Shown here: positions 6,825-14,150 of the stretch, piece after piece | Layout of the letters: the number at the start of each line of letters is the position of its first letter | Numbering within the stretch: the stretch's first letter is position 1 | Origin: JBFWRK01 sp050248955 | GTDB lineage: Bacteria > Actinomycetota > Acidimicrobiia > Acidimicrobiales > Ilumatobacteraceae | DNA: 16,732 nt | Direction: 5' to 3' | Assembly: GCA_050248955.1 (NCBI GenBank) | Contig: JBFWRK010000036.1 | Location: forward strand, 1-16,732 | Notes under the pieces: generated by a model | What the model saw: only the letters and a program-made list of their open reading frames with translations | Told to the model about the DNA's origin: nothing | The model's database searches: none | Translations under genes and position numbers: made by a program

Positions 6825-7304
6825 ATGGACATCATTCGCCACGACGATGGATCTCTGACCGTTCCGGTGGTGTTGTCACGCCACGCGCCCGAGAACGCCG
6901 ACTCGGAAGAGGACGGCTCGGATCCGGTGGTTGCCGCCGGTGCAGGTGTGATGGTGCTGCGCCCCGGGGAGGGCGGCTACCTCGAGGCACTCGCCGAGTG
7001 GGATGCGCAACAGCATCCCGACCGTGGTGAGGCCGTGTCGACGGCGTCCGGCCACGAGCAGGCGATGGCCGTCGTGCACGCGGTGGCCGAAGATCCCCAG
7101 CACGTCGCGGAAGCAGTCGAGGCCCTCGAGGATGCCGAGGCCAGCGCCGAGTCGCTGCGCCACGTGCTCGTCGGCGGCACGCCGTCCGTGCAGGCCTTCG
7201 CCTCAGAGGTGGCCGAGGCCGAGGGTGGCGACGAACTGGCTCCGCACAAGGCGACGAAGATCATCGGCGAGGTGCTCGCTGAGATCGACGCGCGACCCCA
7301 GTGA
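6825..7304 (+). CDS. Acidic hypothetical protein
   Basis: This 159-residue product is strongly acidic and alanine-rich. It has a short beta-like start (MDIIRHDDGSLTVPVVLSRH), a Gly/Pro turn (GAGVMVLRPGEGGYLEAL), and a helical middle rich in Ala, Glu, Asp and Val (about 76-135). The end, HKATKIIGEVLAEIDARPQ, is more basic, then helical. There is no signal peptide, membrane segment or known motif, and I do not recognise the family. ATG 6825 has only a weak AGGG upstream. The gene is divergent from the aidB-like gene (125 bp apart) and converges on the methyltransferase gene (21 bp apart). The frame is much more protein-like than its alternatives. Confidence 0.6.
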   Translation: MDIIRHDDGSLTVPVVLSRHAPENADSEEDGSDPVVAAGAGVMVLRPGEGGYLEALAEWDAQQHPDRGEAVSTASGHEQAMAVVHAVAEDPQHVAEAVEALEDAEASAESLRHVLVGGTPSVQAFASEVAEAEGGDELAPHKATKIIGEVLAEIDARPQ

Positions 7305-7325
7305 CACCTGCGGCGTGGCCGGCGC

Positions 7326-8132
7326 TCAGCGGCGTCCGAGCGCGATGAGGGCTTCCAAGCGCAGCGGGATCTCGCCGTCGGCCGCCATCGCCGAGATCCT
7401 GTCGGCCGCTTCGCGGCGGATGTGCTCGAGCCGATCCGGCGACATCTGCTCCAGCAGTCCACGCAGGCTGTAGGACCACTTCCACGCCCACCACTCGTCC
7501 GCGTCCGTGAGGCGCACGTCGTGGTGCTCGGTTCGCACTTCGACGTCGCCGAAGCCGGCGTCGCCGAGCAACGCCTCGAGGTCGCTGACGCGATCGAACG
7601 GACGTTGCACCGCGCGACGGTCGACGACGACATCGGCGAACAGCTCGTCCTCCCACGACCAATGTTCGTCCTCTGCGCCCCACGTCGAGAGCGCGACCGT
7701 CCCGTCGGGCGCGAGGGCACGGTGGAAGCCCGCCACCGCCCGGGTGGGATCGGGCATGAAGAAGATCCCGAAGCCGCACAGCACGACGGTGAACGAGCCC
7801 TCCGGTACGTCGAGCTGCTCACCGTCCATGACGTTCAGTTCGACGTCGAGCGCGGCGGCATCGACGCGCGAGCGGGCGAGGCGCACCATCTCGGGCGAGA
7901 TGTCCACGCCGACTGCCCGCCCTGCCCTCCCGACCCGCCTCGCCGCGGGCACGAGCACAGCGCCTCGGCCGCACCCGACGTCGAGGACCGCGTCGCCCCG
8001 GCGGACACCGGCGAGCTCGACCAGCCGCTCACCGAAGTGCTCGTGATAGGCCCCCGCCACCTCGTCGTACGTCGGTGCGGCGCGATCGAAGACGCCGGCG
8101 AGCCACGCCTTGGCGGCGAGATCACTGTCCAC
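7326..8132 (-). CDS. Class I SAM-dependent methyltransferase
   Basis: The 268-residue product has a clear UbiE/Methyltransf_11-like core. Motif I is VLDVGCGRG (49-57), the acidic end of strand 2 is GVDIS (D77), the MDGEQLDVPEGSFTVVLCGF segment is motif II/post-II, and a FHRALAPDGTVALSTWG strand follows. The N-terminal FDRAAPTYDEVAGAYHEHFG cap is also usual. The C-terminal region (about 165-268) is a family-specific cap around WWAWKWSYSLRGLLEQM. The substrate cannot be deduced. The start is GTG 8132 with no strong ribosome binding site. It lies 36 bases downstream of the CoA-transferase stop on the same strand, so the two may share a transcript. Confidence 0.87.
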   Translation of the reverse strand: MDSDLAAKAWLAGVFDRAAPTYDEVAGAYHEHFGERLVELAGVRRGDAVLDVGCGRGAVLVPAARRVGRAGRAVGVDISPEMVRLARSRVDAAALDVELNVMDGEQLDVPEGSFTVVLCGFGIFFMPDPTRAVAGFHRALAPDGTVALSTWGAEDEHWSWEDELFADVVVDRRAVQRPFDRVSDLEALLGDAGFGDVEVRTEHHDVRLTDADEWWAWKWSYSLRGLLEQMSPDRLEHIRREAADRISAMAADGEIPLRLEALIALGRR

Positions 8133-8168
8133 GACTCGCAGCTTCGCGCACTGCGCGGCGGCGTGACG

Positions 8169-9359
8169 TCAGTAGGCACCGGCGGCGCGGAGCGCTTCGA
8201 TCTCGTCCCAGCCGTAACCGATCTCCAGGAGCACCTCTTCGGTGTGCTGGCCGAGCTCCGGGGCGATCGTCGATGGTTCGGTCGGCGTGTCGGACATGAG
8301 GATCGGCGAGCCGACCATCATCGACGTCGGTGACGCCGGGTCGTTCGCGGCGACGATGTAGCCGTTCTCGAGCACCTGTGGGTCGACGGCGACGGCCGCG
8401 TAGTCGCGCACCGGAGCGACCCGCTGGCCGGCGGCGCGGAGGCGGGTGAGCCAGTCCTCGGTCGTCGCCGTGCGGAACACGCCGTCGAGGATCGCGAACA
8501 GTGCTCGCTTGTCGTCAGGCATGAGGAACAGCCCCGAGAACCGCGGGTCCTCGGCAAGGTCCGGCCGGTCGATCGCCGCGTAGAAGGCGGCCTTCAGGTG
8601 CGGCGGCACACCGATCACGGCGAGCCAGCCGTCGGCCGTCGGGAAGATGCCGTAGACGGCGGGGATGAGCGGGTGCCCGTGGTTCGACCGGCCCGGCTGG
8701 CGACCGCTGAGGAAGTACGCGGTGTACTCGGCGGCTTGCGCGTAGATCAGGCCACCGACGAGCGAGACGTCGACGCGCTGGCCCCGTCCTGTTCGGCCGC
8801 GGGCGAGCAGCGCGGCGAGCACGCCGGCGACCATGTTCTGGGAGGCGATGTGGTCCGCGATCGTGACGCCGATCGGAGTCGGCTCGCCGTCGTCCGTCCC
8901 CGTCGTGGCGATCAACCCGCTCGCTGCCTGACCGGCGAGATCGGCACCCTCCCGCTCCGCATCGGGACCGGCAGGTCCGAACGCGCTTCCCGTCGCGTAC
9001 ACGAGGCCCGGGTTGGTCTCGGCGAGCGCCTCGTAGCCGAGTCCCCAGTCCTCCAGCGTGCCCGGCTTGAAGTTGCTGATCATCACGTCGGCGGTCGCGG
9101 CGAGGCGCTTGAACGCCTCCACGCCACCCGCCGTTCGCAGGTCGAGCGTGATGCTGCGCTTCCCACGGTTGTTGGCGAGGAAGTACGGGGCGCGCGTGTC
9201 GTCGGGTGGTGAGGCCCCGATCCAGCGCGCCTGGTCACCGATGAGGGGCAGCTCGACCTTGATCACGTCGGCCCCGAGATCGCCCAACATCGCCGCCGCC
9301 TGCGGTCCCTGCACCAACAGCCCGAGATCGAGTACGCGAATCGCGTCGAGTGCCCCCAT
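8169..9359 (-). CDS. Family III CoA-transferase (CaiB/BaiF type)
   Basis: The 396-residue product begins MGALDAIRVLDLGLLVQGPQ, the standard opening of CaiB/BaiF/formyl-CoA transferases. It continues with LGDLGADVIKVELP, NNRGKRSITLDLRTAGG and SNFKPGTLEDWGLGYEAL. D140 in GADLAGQAASG fits the catalytic aspartate that carries the acyl-CoA intermediate in this family. The enzyme moves CoA between organic acids; the specific substrate is unknown. The open frame extends 84 bases further upstream, but ATG 9359 is preferred because the family begins there. A GGGAGG lies upstream, though 14 bases away. Three 19-bp-spaced repeats lie just upstream. Confidence 0.9.
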   Translation of the reverse strand: MGALDAIRVLDLGLLVQGPQAAAMLGDLGADVIKVELPLIGDQARWIGASPPDDTRAPYFLANNRGKRSITLDLRTAGGVEAFKRLAATADVMISNFKPGTLEDWGLGYEALAETNPGLVYATGSAFGPAGPDAEREGADLAGQAASGLIATTGTDDGEPTPIGVTIADHIASQNMVAGVLAALLARGRTGRGQRVDVSLVGGLIYAQAAEYTAYFLSGRQPGRSNHGHPLIPAVYGIFPTADGWLAVIGVPPHLKAAFYAAIDRPDLAEDPRFSGLFLMPDDKRALFAILDGVFRTATTEDWLTRLRAAGQRVAPVRDYAAVAVDPQVLENGYIVAANDPASPTSMMVGSPILMSDTPTEPSTIAPELGQHTEEVLLEIGYGWDEIEALRAAGAY

Positions 9360-9390
9360 GGCGGGCGAAGCTACCTCCCGCCGCGGCGAC

Positions 9391-9463
9391 CGGTCGGAGC
9401 GAACGACAGCGGTCGGAACGAGCGACACCGGTCGGACGGCCACGCGAGCCGGTGGTCGGACGG
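9391..9463. repeat. Degenerate 19-bp direct repeats
   Basis: CGGTCGGA starts at 9391, 9410 and 9429, exactly 19 bp apart. The first two 19-bp units agree at 16 of 19 positions (CGGTCGGA-N-CGA-N-CGACA-N). The third unit diverges after the core, and a related GGTCGGACGGC recurs at 9453-9463. The repeats fill the 111-bp gap between the STAS gene and the CoA-transferase gene, 32 bases or more upstream of the latter's start. They could be operator half-sites or a small decaying tandem repeat. The core is simple GC-rich sequence, so chance contributes. Confidence 0.5.
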
Positions 9464-9470
9464 CGCGGCG

Positions 9471-9791
9471 TCAGCGCGTCGGACGCAGCCACCGCGTGTC
9501 GAGCTCGCAGATCGCGAGGACGCGGCGCACGATCGGGACGGCGTTCACGATGACCAGGGGCACCCCGGGCCGCAGCTCGCGCTCCACGTCCAGCAGGGCG
9601 CTGATGCCCGCTGCCGTGACGAGCGCGACGCCAGCGAGATCGAGGACCAACGCCGCCGGGCTCGTGGCTGCGATGCCCTTCGCCCAGAACCGGAACTCGT
9701 CGACGGTCTCGATGTCGAGCACGTCGAAGGGAACGTCGACGGCTGGGGCGTCGAGTGAGGTGGAGCCGGACACGAGATGATCGTCGATCAT
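9471..9791 (-). CDS. STAS-domain protein, non-phosphorylatable type
   Basis: The 106-residue product has the STAS order beta-alpha-beta-alpha. ALVLDLAGVALVTAAGISAL (47-66) is the central strand and loop, followed by helix LLDVERELR, strand VPLVIVN, and PIVRRVLAICELDTRW. In anti-sigma-factor antagonists such as SpoIIAA the loop reads D-S-x-G and the serine is phosphorylated by a partner kinase. Here it reads T59-A60-A61-G62, so the usual phosphoacceptor is missing. It may act in a complex without phosphorylation or bind another ligand. ATG 9791 lacks a strong ribosome binding site. It is divergent from a response regulator 67 bp away, suggesting shared control. No anti-sigma kinase is in the window. 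Confidence 0.8.
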   Translation of the reverse strand: MIDDHLVSGSTSLDAPAVDVPFDVLDIETVDEFRFWAKGIAATSPAALVLDLAGVALVTAAGISALLDVERELRPGVPLVIVNAVPIVRRVLAICELDTRWLRPTR

Positions 9792-9833
9792 CGCCGCCCA
9801 AGGCGCCTCACCCCTACGGGTATTGTGCGTCGC

Positions 9834-9851
9834 ATCCTGACGCGTCAGGAT
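9834..9851. promoter_or_regulatory. Perfect 18-bp palindrome between STAS and regulator genes
   Basis: ATCCTGACG (9834-9842) is followed without a gap by its reverse complement CGTCAGGAT (9843-9851). The right arm includes the AGGA (9847-9850) that serves as ribosome binding site for the response regulator starting at 9859. A dimer bound here would block initiation or affect both divergent genes, and LuxR-type regulators bind such dyads, so autoregulation is a reasonable guess. A weak -10-like TATTGT lies at 9821-9826, but no convincing -35 is seen. Confidence 0.6.
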
Positions 9852-9858
9852 CGTCGCC

Positions 9859-10515
9859 ATGGTTGCACCACCGGCGCGGGTCGCCCTGACGAACGACTTC
9901 GAGCTGGTCGTCGCCGGCCTGGCGCGGATGCTGGAACCCTTCGCCGATCGAGTGGTCGTCGTCGACGTGCCGCTCCGCGGGGCACCCGTCTCCGTTCCCG
10001 TCGATGTCGCGATGTTCGACACGTTCGGCCATCCGAACAGCGGGTACGACGAGATCCTGCGACTGCGCTCCGACCCGAACGTGGCGCACGTCGCGGTGTT
10101 CACGTGGGAGTTCGAGTCACAGGTCGTGCAGCGCGCACTCGAGATGGGAGTCACGGGGTACCTCGGGAAGAACCTGACCGCGGAGCAGCTCGTCGACGCG
10201 CTCGAGCGCGTCGCACGGGGAGAGCGGGTGGTCACCGAGAGCCCGGCCACCGATCGCCACGCGCCGCCGGGGAGGCGCTGGCCGGGGCGCGAGGCGGGGT
10301 TGTCCGAACGCGAGAGCGAGGTGCTGATCCTGATCGCCGAGGGTCTCAGCAACATCGAGATCGGCGAGGCGCTCCACGTCTCGGTGAACTCCGTGAAGTC
10401 GCACATCCGCAACGGCTACCGGAAGCTCGGTGTGCGCACGCGGGCGCAAGCCGTGCGAGCAGTCCTGGAGCGAGCGATGGTCCGCCGCTCGACCGAGCTA
10501 CCCGATTCGGTGTGA
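9859..10515 (+). CDS. NarL/LuxR-type response regulator
   Basis: The 218-residue product has an N-terminal receiver and a C-terminal LuxR-type helix-turn-helix. In the receiver, D13 gives the acidic pocket, D54 in VAMFDTFG is the likely phosphoacceptor, T82 in VFTWEF is the switch threonine, and K104 in YLGKNL is the conserved lysine. The output domain (about 147-205) reads LSERESEVLILIAEGLSNIE, then VSVNSVKSHIRNGYRKLGV, close to consensus. The acidic pocket has one clear aspartate rather than two. No sensor kinase lies nearby, so it may be an orphan or use a distant kinase. ATG 9859 has AGGA eight bases upstream, inside the palindrome. Confidence 0.9.
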   Translation: MVAPPARVALTNDFELVVAGLARMLEPFADRVVVVDVPLRGAPVSVPVDVAMFDTFGHPNSGYDEILRLRSDPNVAHVAVFTWEFESQVVQRALEMGVTGYLGKNLTAEQLVDALERVARGERVVTESPATDRHAPPGRRWPGREAGLSERESEVLILIAEGLSNIEIGEALHVSVNSVKSHIRNGYRKLGVRTRAQAVRAVLERAMVRRSTELPDSV

Positions 10516-10538
10516 CGCCGCGCGCTGCGCGCCGCCGG

Positions 10539-11369
10539 TCAGCGGTGCGGGGTGCTCGCGAAGCGGCGCATCGACAGGAACGAGAACACGATGATCAGGC
10601 CCGTCGCCCAGGCGAGCGACTGCCAGATGGTGTCGCCGGGATCATTGCCGTTGTAGAGCGCGCGAGATGCGTTCGTGGCGAGCGTGAACGGGTTGACGTC
10701 GGCGACGCGGCGCAGCCAGGGCGTCATGTTCGAGGTGTCGACGAACGCCGACGACAGGAACGTGAGCGGGAACATCCACAAGAAGCCGGCGGAGTTGGCG
10801 GCCTCGACGGACTTCACCGACAGCCCGACGAGCGCCTGGATCCAGCTGAAGGCGTAGCTGAAGTAGAGCAGCAGCAGCGTCGCCAGGAGCCCGCGCACCA
10901 AGCCGCCGTCGAAGCGGAAACCGATCGCGAATGCGACGGCGAGCATCACGACGAAGGTGATCACGTTCCTCAGGGTGTCGCTGATCGTGCGACCGACGAG
11001 CACCGCGCCTTGGGAGATCGGCAACGAGCGCAGCCGGTCGATGAAGCCCTTCTGCATGTCCTCGGCGAGGCCGATCGACGTGTACACGGAGCCGAACACC
11101 ACCGTCTGGGCGAAGATGCCGGGCATCAGGTACTGGTTGTAGGAGAACCCGGGGACCGAGATCGAGCCGCCGAAGACGTAGCGGAACAGCAGCACGAACA
11201 TGATCGGCTGAGCGGTCGCGAAGACCATCATGTCGATGTTGCGCGGCATCGCCCGCATGTGGCGCGTCGCCTCGTTCCACGAGTCGCGCAGCGCCCAACC
11301 GAGACCCTGCGGCAGCTCGTCGTCGGAGGGTTGTCTCGTCGCCGGCATCGCGTCGGTGAGCGTGGTCAT
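10539..11369 (-). CDS. ABC-2 exporter permease (DrrB-like)
   Basis: The 276-residue product is an ABC-2 type permease. It has a cytoplasmic start with RDSWNEATRHMRAMPRNID, a first membrane segment ending in the LLFRYVFGG motif, and about six membrane segments in all. The family loop after GSVYTSIGLAEDMQKGFIDR (RLRSLPISQGAVLVGRTISD) couples to the ATPase. Near the end VADVNPFTLATNASRALYNG is the typical ABC-2 signature. Its ATG overlaps the stop of the ATPase gene by 4 bases (11366-11369), so they form one operon and one exporter. DrrAB-type pumps extrude drugs or lipids; the substrate here is unknown. Confidence 0.92.
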   Translation of the reverse strand: MTTLTDAMPATRQPSDDELPQGLGWALRDSWNEATRHMRAMPRNIDMMVFATAQPIMFVLLFRYVFGGSISVPGFSYNQYLMPGIFAQTVVFGSVYTSIGLAEDMQKGFIDRLRSLPISQGAVLVGRTISDTLRNVITFVVMLAVAFAIGFRFDGGLVRGLLATLLLLYFSYAFSWIQALVGLSVKSVEAANSAGFLWMFPLTFLSSAFVDTSNMTPWLRRVADVNPFTLATNASRALYNGNDPGDTIWQSLAWATGLIIVFSFLSMRRFASTPHR

Positions 11370-12319
11370 GGCATCTCCTCGCTGTCGCTCGCCGTGTGGC
11401 CGGTCAGGGCCAGGAAGACGTCGTCGAGACTGGGGCGCTCGACGGACACGTCGGTCACCTCGACGCCGGCCGCGTCGAGCGCGCGCACGATCTCCGGTGC
11501 GGTGGTGTTCGGCCGCACGGCGATCGTGAGCTGGCGTCCCTCTTGGGAGACCGGCGCGCCCGGCACGGCGTAGCGCTCGAGCGCGGCTCGGGCCGCGTCG
11601 GCGTCGGTGGTCGGCGGCACGACCAGGGTGACCCGTTCGCCGCCGAGCTGCGACTTGAGCTCGTCGGCGGTTCCCTCGGCGATCGACGTGCCGTGGTCGA
11701 TCACGATGATCTGATCGGCGAGACGGTCAGCCTCTTCGAGGTACTGGGTGGTCAGCAACGTGGTGGTGCCCTGCGCGACGAGCTCCTCGATCAGGTCCCA
11801 CATGCCCAGCCGGCTGACGGGGTCGAGCCCGGTGGTCGGCTCGTCCAGGAACAGCACCTTCGGTCGGGCGATCAGGCTCATCGCGATGTCGATCCGGCGG
11901 CGCATGCCGCCGGAGAACCCCTTGACCACTCGATCGGCGGCCTCCTCGAGGTCGAACGCCTTCAGCAGCTCCGACGAGCGGACGCGTGCTCGCCCGCCGG
12001 ACATGCGGAAGAACCGGCCGACGAGCTCGAGGTTCTCGCGGGCAGTCAGCCGCTCGTCGACGGCGGCGTACTGGCCCGTGAGCCCGATGCGGCTGCGGAC
12101 CCGCTGCGGCTCCTTGCTCACGTCGATCCCGTCGATCGACGCCCGGCCCGCGTCCGCGCTGATGAGCGTGGTGAGGATCCGGACCGCCGTCGTCTTGCCG
12201 GCACCGTTCGGTCCGAGCACGCCGAGCACGGTGCCTGCTTCGATCTCGAGGTCGAGACCGCGCAGCGCTCGCGTCTCGCCGAATCGCTTCTCGAGACCGG
12301 TCGCTTCGACGATGGGCAC
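11366..12319 (-). CDS. ABC exporter ATPase (DrrA-like)
   Basis: The 317-residue product has a full nucleotide-binding domain. Walker A is GPNGAGKT (36-43), the Q-loop is TGQYAAVDE (Q83), the signature is FSGGMRRR (135-142), and Walker B is VLFLDEPTTGLD (155-166). LLTTQYLEEAD has Gln192 at the H-loop position, which is characteristic of DrrA-type proteins. The C-terminal extension (about 230-310) with RPSLDDVFLALTGH is also DrrA-like. The start is GTG 12319 with AAGGGG ten bases upstream. It is the first gene of a two-gene operon with the permease. The 228-bp gap to the divergent MFS gene contains two palindromes that may regulate both directions. Confidence 0.92.
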   Translation of the reverse strand: MPIVEATGLEKRFGETRALRGLDLEIEAGTVLGVLGPNGAGKTTAVRILTTLISADAGRASIDGIDVSKEPQRVRSRIGLTGQYAAVDERLTARENLELVGRFFRMSGGRARVRSSELLKAFDLEEAADRVVKGFSGGMRRRIDIAMSLIARPKVLFLDEPTTGLDPVSRLGMWDLIEELVAQGTTTLLTTQYLEEADRLADQIIVIDHGTSIAEGTADELKSQLGGERVTLVVPPTTDADAARAALERYAVPGAPVSQEGRQLTIAVRPNTTAPEIVRALDAAGVEVTDVSVERPSLDDVFLALTGHTASDSEEMP

Positions 12320-12399
12320 GCGGGAGATCCCCTTTGCTCTCGGGTCGTGCGGGGGAGCACCACCCTATTGGGAGATCGGACGGCGCCCGTCGACCATTT

Positions 12400-12414
12400 T
12401 CAGCGGCCCGCTGA
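12400..12414. promoter_or_regulatory. 15-bp palindrome upstream of the DrrAB-like operon
   Basis: TCAGCGG (12400-12406), a central C, and CCGCTGA (12408-12414) form a perfect 7-bp dyad. It lies 81 bases upstream of the DrrA-like start codon and about 50 bases from the larger MFS-side palindrome. A second operator serving the ABC operon is possible. The sequence is GC-rich and short, so chance is a real alternative. Confidence 0.35.
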
Positions 12415-12461
12415 CGTGACATCTGTCGAGGCCGCAGCGCGTGCTCGGTGGACAAGGATCG

Positions 12462-12489
12462 TTTACGATACGGAACCGTTCCGTATCTA
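12462..12489 (+). promoter_or_regulatory. MFS promoter with embedded TetR-type operator
   Basis: GATACGGAAC (12467-12476), a central C, and GTTCCGTATC (12478-12487) form a perfect 21-bp palindrome, typical in size and form for TetR-family operators. A -35-like TTTACG (12462-12467) and a -10-like TATCTA (12484-12489), spaced 16 bases, flank it, so a bound dimer would block RNA polymerase. The MFS start codon is 58 bases beyond. The TetR gene follows the MFS gene directly and is the obvious ligand-responsive repressor. The palindrome also lies upstream of the divergent DrrAB-like operon and may affect it. Confidence 0.8.
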
Positions 12490-12547
12490 ATTGTTGATCG
12501 TGCGTTGCTGGCGTCGATCATCGCCCCGACGACGCGAGAGGTCCCCC

Positions 12548-14149
12548 ATGGGCGTTCACCCCCGCTCCGACATGATCGATGACGCCACGCATGCGCGGCG
12601 CTGGTTGACGCTGGCCACGTTGTGCCTGAGCTTGCTGATCATCGTGATGGACAACACGATCCTGAACGTGGCGATCCCGTCGCTCGTCAGCGAGCTCGGC
12701 GCGACCAACAGCCAGTTGCAGTGGATCATCGACGGCTACACGCTCGTGTTCGCCGGCTTGCTGCTCACGACCGGCAGCCTCGGCGATCGCTTCGGGCGGA
12801 AGCGGGCGCTGCGCCTCGGCATCGCGATCTTCAGCGCCGGGTCGGTGCTCTCCGCGCTCTCGTCGAGCGCGGTGCAGCTGATCCTGACGCGATCGCTGAT
12901 GGGCGTCGGCGGTGCACTGATGATGCCGTCGACGCTCTCGATCCTGACGAACGTCTTCCGCGACCCGAAGGAGCGCGGTCGAGCGATCGCCGTGTGGGCA
13001 GGGTTCTCCGGGTTGGGTGTCGCGCTCGGCCCGGTCATCGGCGGCGTGCTGCTCGAGCACTTCTCGTGGAGCTCGGTGTTCTGGGTGAACGTGCCGATCG
13101 CCGCTACGGCGCTCGTCGCCGGCTACTTCTTCGTGCCCGAGTCCAAGGATCCCTCGAGTCCGCCGCTCGATCCGGTCGGCGCCGTGCTGTCGATCGTCGG
13201 CCTCGGTGCGCTGCTGTTCGGCATCATCGAGGGACCGTCGGTGGGGTGGACGAGCCCGCAGGTGCTCCTCGGGTTCACGGTCGGCATCAGCGCCGTGCTC
13301 GGCTTCGTCGCGTGGGAGCAGCGGACGGATTACCCGATGCTCGACATGTCGTTCTTCAAGAACCCCCGCTTCACGGCGGCCAACAGCGCAGTGACGCTCG
13401 TGTTCTTCGCGCTGTTCGGATCGTTGTTCCTCATGACCCAGTACTGGCAGTTCGTGCACGGGTACACGCCGCTGCAGGCGGGCGTGCGCCTGATCCCCTA
13501 TGCGGTCACGATGATGATCGTCGCGCCGCTGTCGGCGCGGCTCGTCGAGCGGCTCGGCACCAAGCGCGTCGTCACGATCGGCCTCTGCACCATCTCCGGC
13601 GCCCTGCTCGTGCTGTCGACGCTGCACGCCGAGTCGTCGTACCTGCGGGTGATCGCGAACATGTGCGTCATGGCGGCCGGCATGGGGCTGACGATGGCAC
13701 CTGCCACGGAGAGCGTGATGGGCTCGCTGCCACGAGCCAAGGCCGGCGTCGGCTCGGCCGTGAACGACACGACCAGGCAGATGGGCGGTGCACTCGGCGT
13801 CGCGGTGATCGGCAGCCTCGTGGCGAGCGTCTACGCGAGCGGCATCGACGATGTCGCGTCGCAGTTCGGGCTCGGCGGCACAGCGCTCTCGACCGCGCGC
13901 AGCTCGCTCGGGGGAGCGTTGCGCGAAGCACCGGGTCTCGGCACGTCCGGTGGCGCGTTCGCCGACGCCGCGAAAGAGGCCTTCGTGTCAGGCCTCGCCC
14001 AGGGGCTGCGGATCGCGGCGTGCGTCGTCGCCGTCGCGGCCGTTGCGGCGTACCGCTTCCTCCCGGCGCGCGCCCACGAGGTGGTCGTCTTCGCGGATGG
14101 CGCCTTCGATCATGCGCAGGCCGACTTGTCGCCCGTGGCAGGCTCGTGA
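12548..14149 (+). CDS. DHA2-type MFS drug exporter (EmrB/QacA-like)
   Basis: From ATG 12548 the protein is 533 residues, the normal size for 14-helix DHA2 exporters. Motif D1 is MDNTILNVAIPSL (34-46) in the first helix. Motif A is GSLGDRFGRKRAL (76-88) between helices 2 and 3. Motif C, which marks antiporters, is in GFSGLGVALGPVIGGVL (152-168). QYWQFVHGYTPLQAG and the late AGMGLTMAPATESVMGSLPR are also family-typical. It should use the proton gradient to expel hydrophobic compounds; the substrate is unknown. The frame is open from 12491, but 12548 is preferred because GAGAGG lies six bases upstream. The TetR gene follows after one base, so they are co-transcribed. Confidence 0.93.
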   Translation: MGVHPRSDMIDDATHARRWLTLATLCLSLLIIVMDNTILNVAIPSLVSELGATNSQLQWIIDGYTLVFAGLLLTTGSLGDRFGRKRALRLGIAIFSAGSVLSALSSSAVQLILTRSLMGVGGALMMPSTLSILTNVFRDPKERGRAIAVWAGFSGLGVALGPVIGGVLLEHFSWSSVFWVNVPIAATALVAGYFFVPESKDPSSPPLDPVGAVLSIVGLGALLFGIIEGPSVGWTSPQVLLGFTVGISAVLGFVAWEQRTDYPMLDMSFFKNPRFTAANSAVTLVFFALFGSLFLMTQYWQFVHGYTPLQAGVRLIPYAVTMMIVAPLSARLVERLGTKRVVTIGLCTISGALLVLSTLHAESSYLRVIANMCVMAAGMGLTMAPATESVMGSLPRAKAGVGSAVNDTTRQMGGALGVAVIGSLVASVYASGIDDVASQFGLGGTALSTARSSLGGALREAPGLGTSGGAFADAAKEAFVSGLAQGLRIAACVVAVAAVAAYRFLPARAHEVVVFADGAFDHAQADLSPVAGS

Positions 14150-14150
14150 G

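Noticed and set aside
4813..6858. 681-codon plus-strand open frame opposite the aidB-like gene
   Set aside because: It is a shadow of the AidB-type gene, which has all family motifs on the minus strand.
9776..9792. GATGATCG-T-CGATCATC dyad at the STAS start codon
   Set aside because: It lies over the first codons of a gene with repeated Asp/Ile codons, so codon choice explains it well enough.
10520..10532. GCGCGC-T-GCGCGC palindrome between convergent genes as a terminator
   Set aside because: The RNA stem would be only about five pairs and there is no T-run; such GC palindromes are common by chance here.
9777..11573. 598-codon plus-strand open frame over the regulator and DrrB-like genes
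   Set aside because: It is Arg-rich and repetitive, and overlaps two clear genes in other frames.
11741..11753. Gln in place of His at the H-loop of the DrrA-like ATPase as a defect
   Set aside because: TTQYL at this position is the normal form in DrrA-type ATPases, so it is not evidence of inactivation.
12518..13627. 369-codon minus-strand open frame opposite the MFS gene
   Set aside because: It is His/Arg/Glu-rich shadow sequence; the MFS frame carries all DHA2 motifs.
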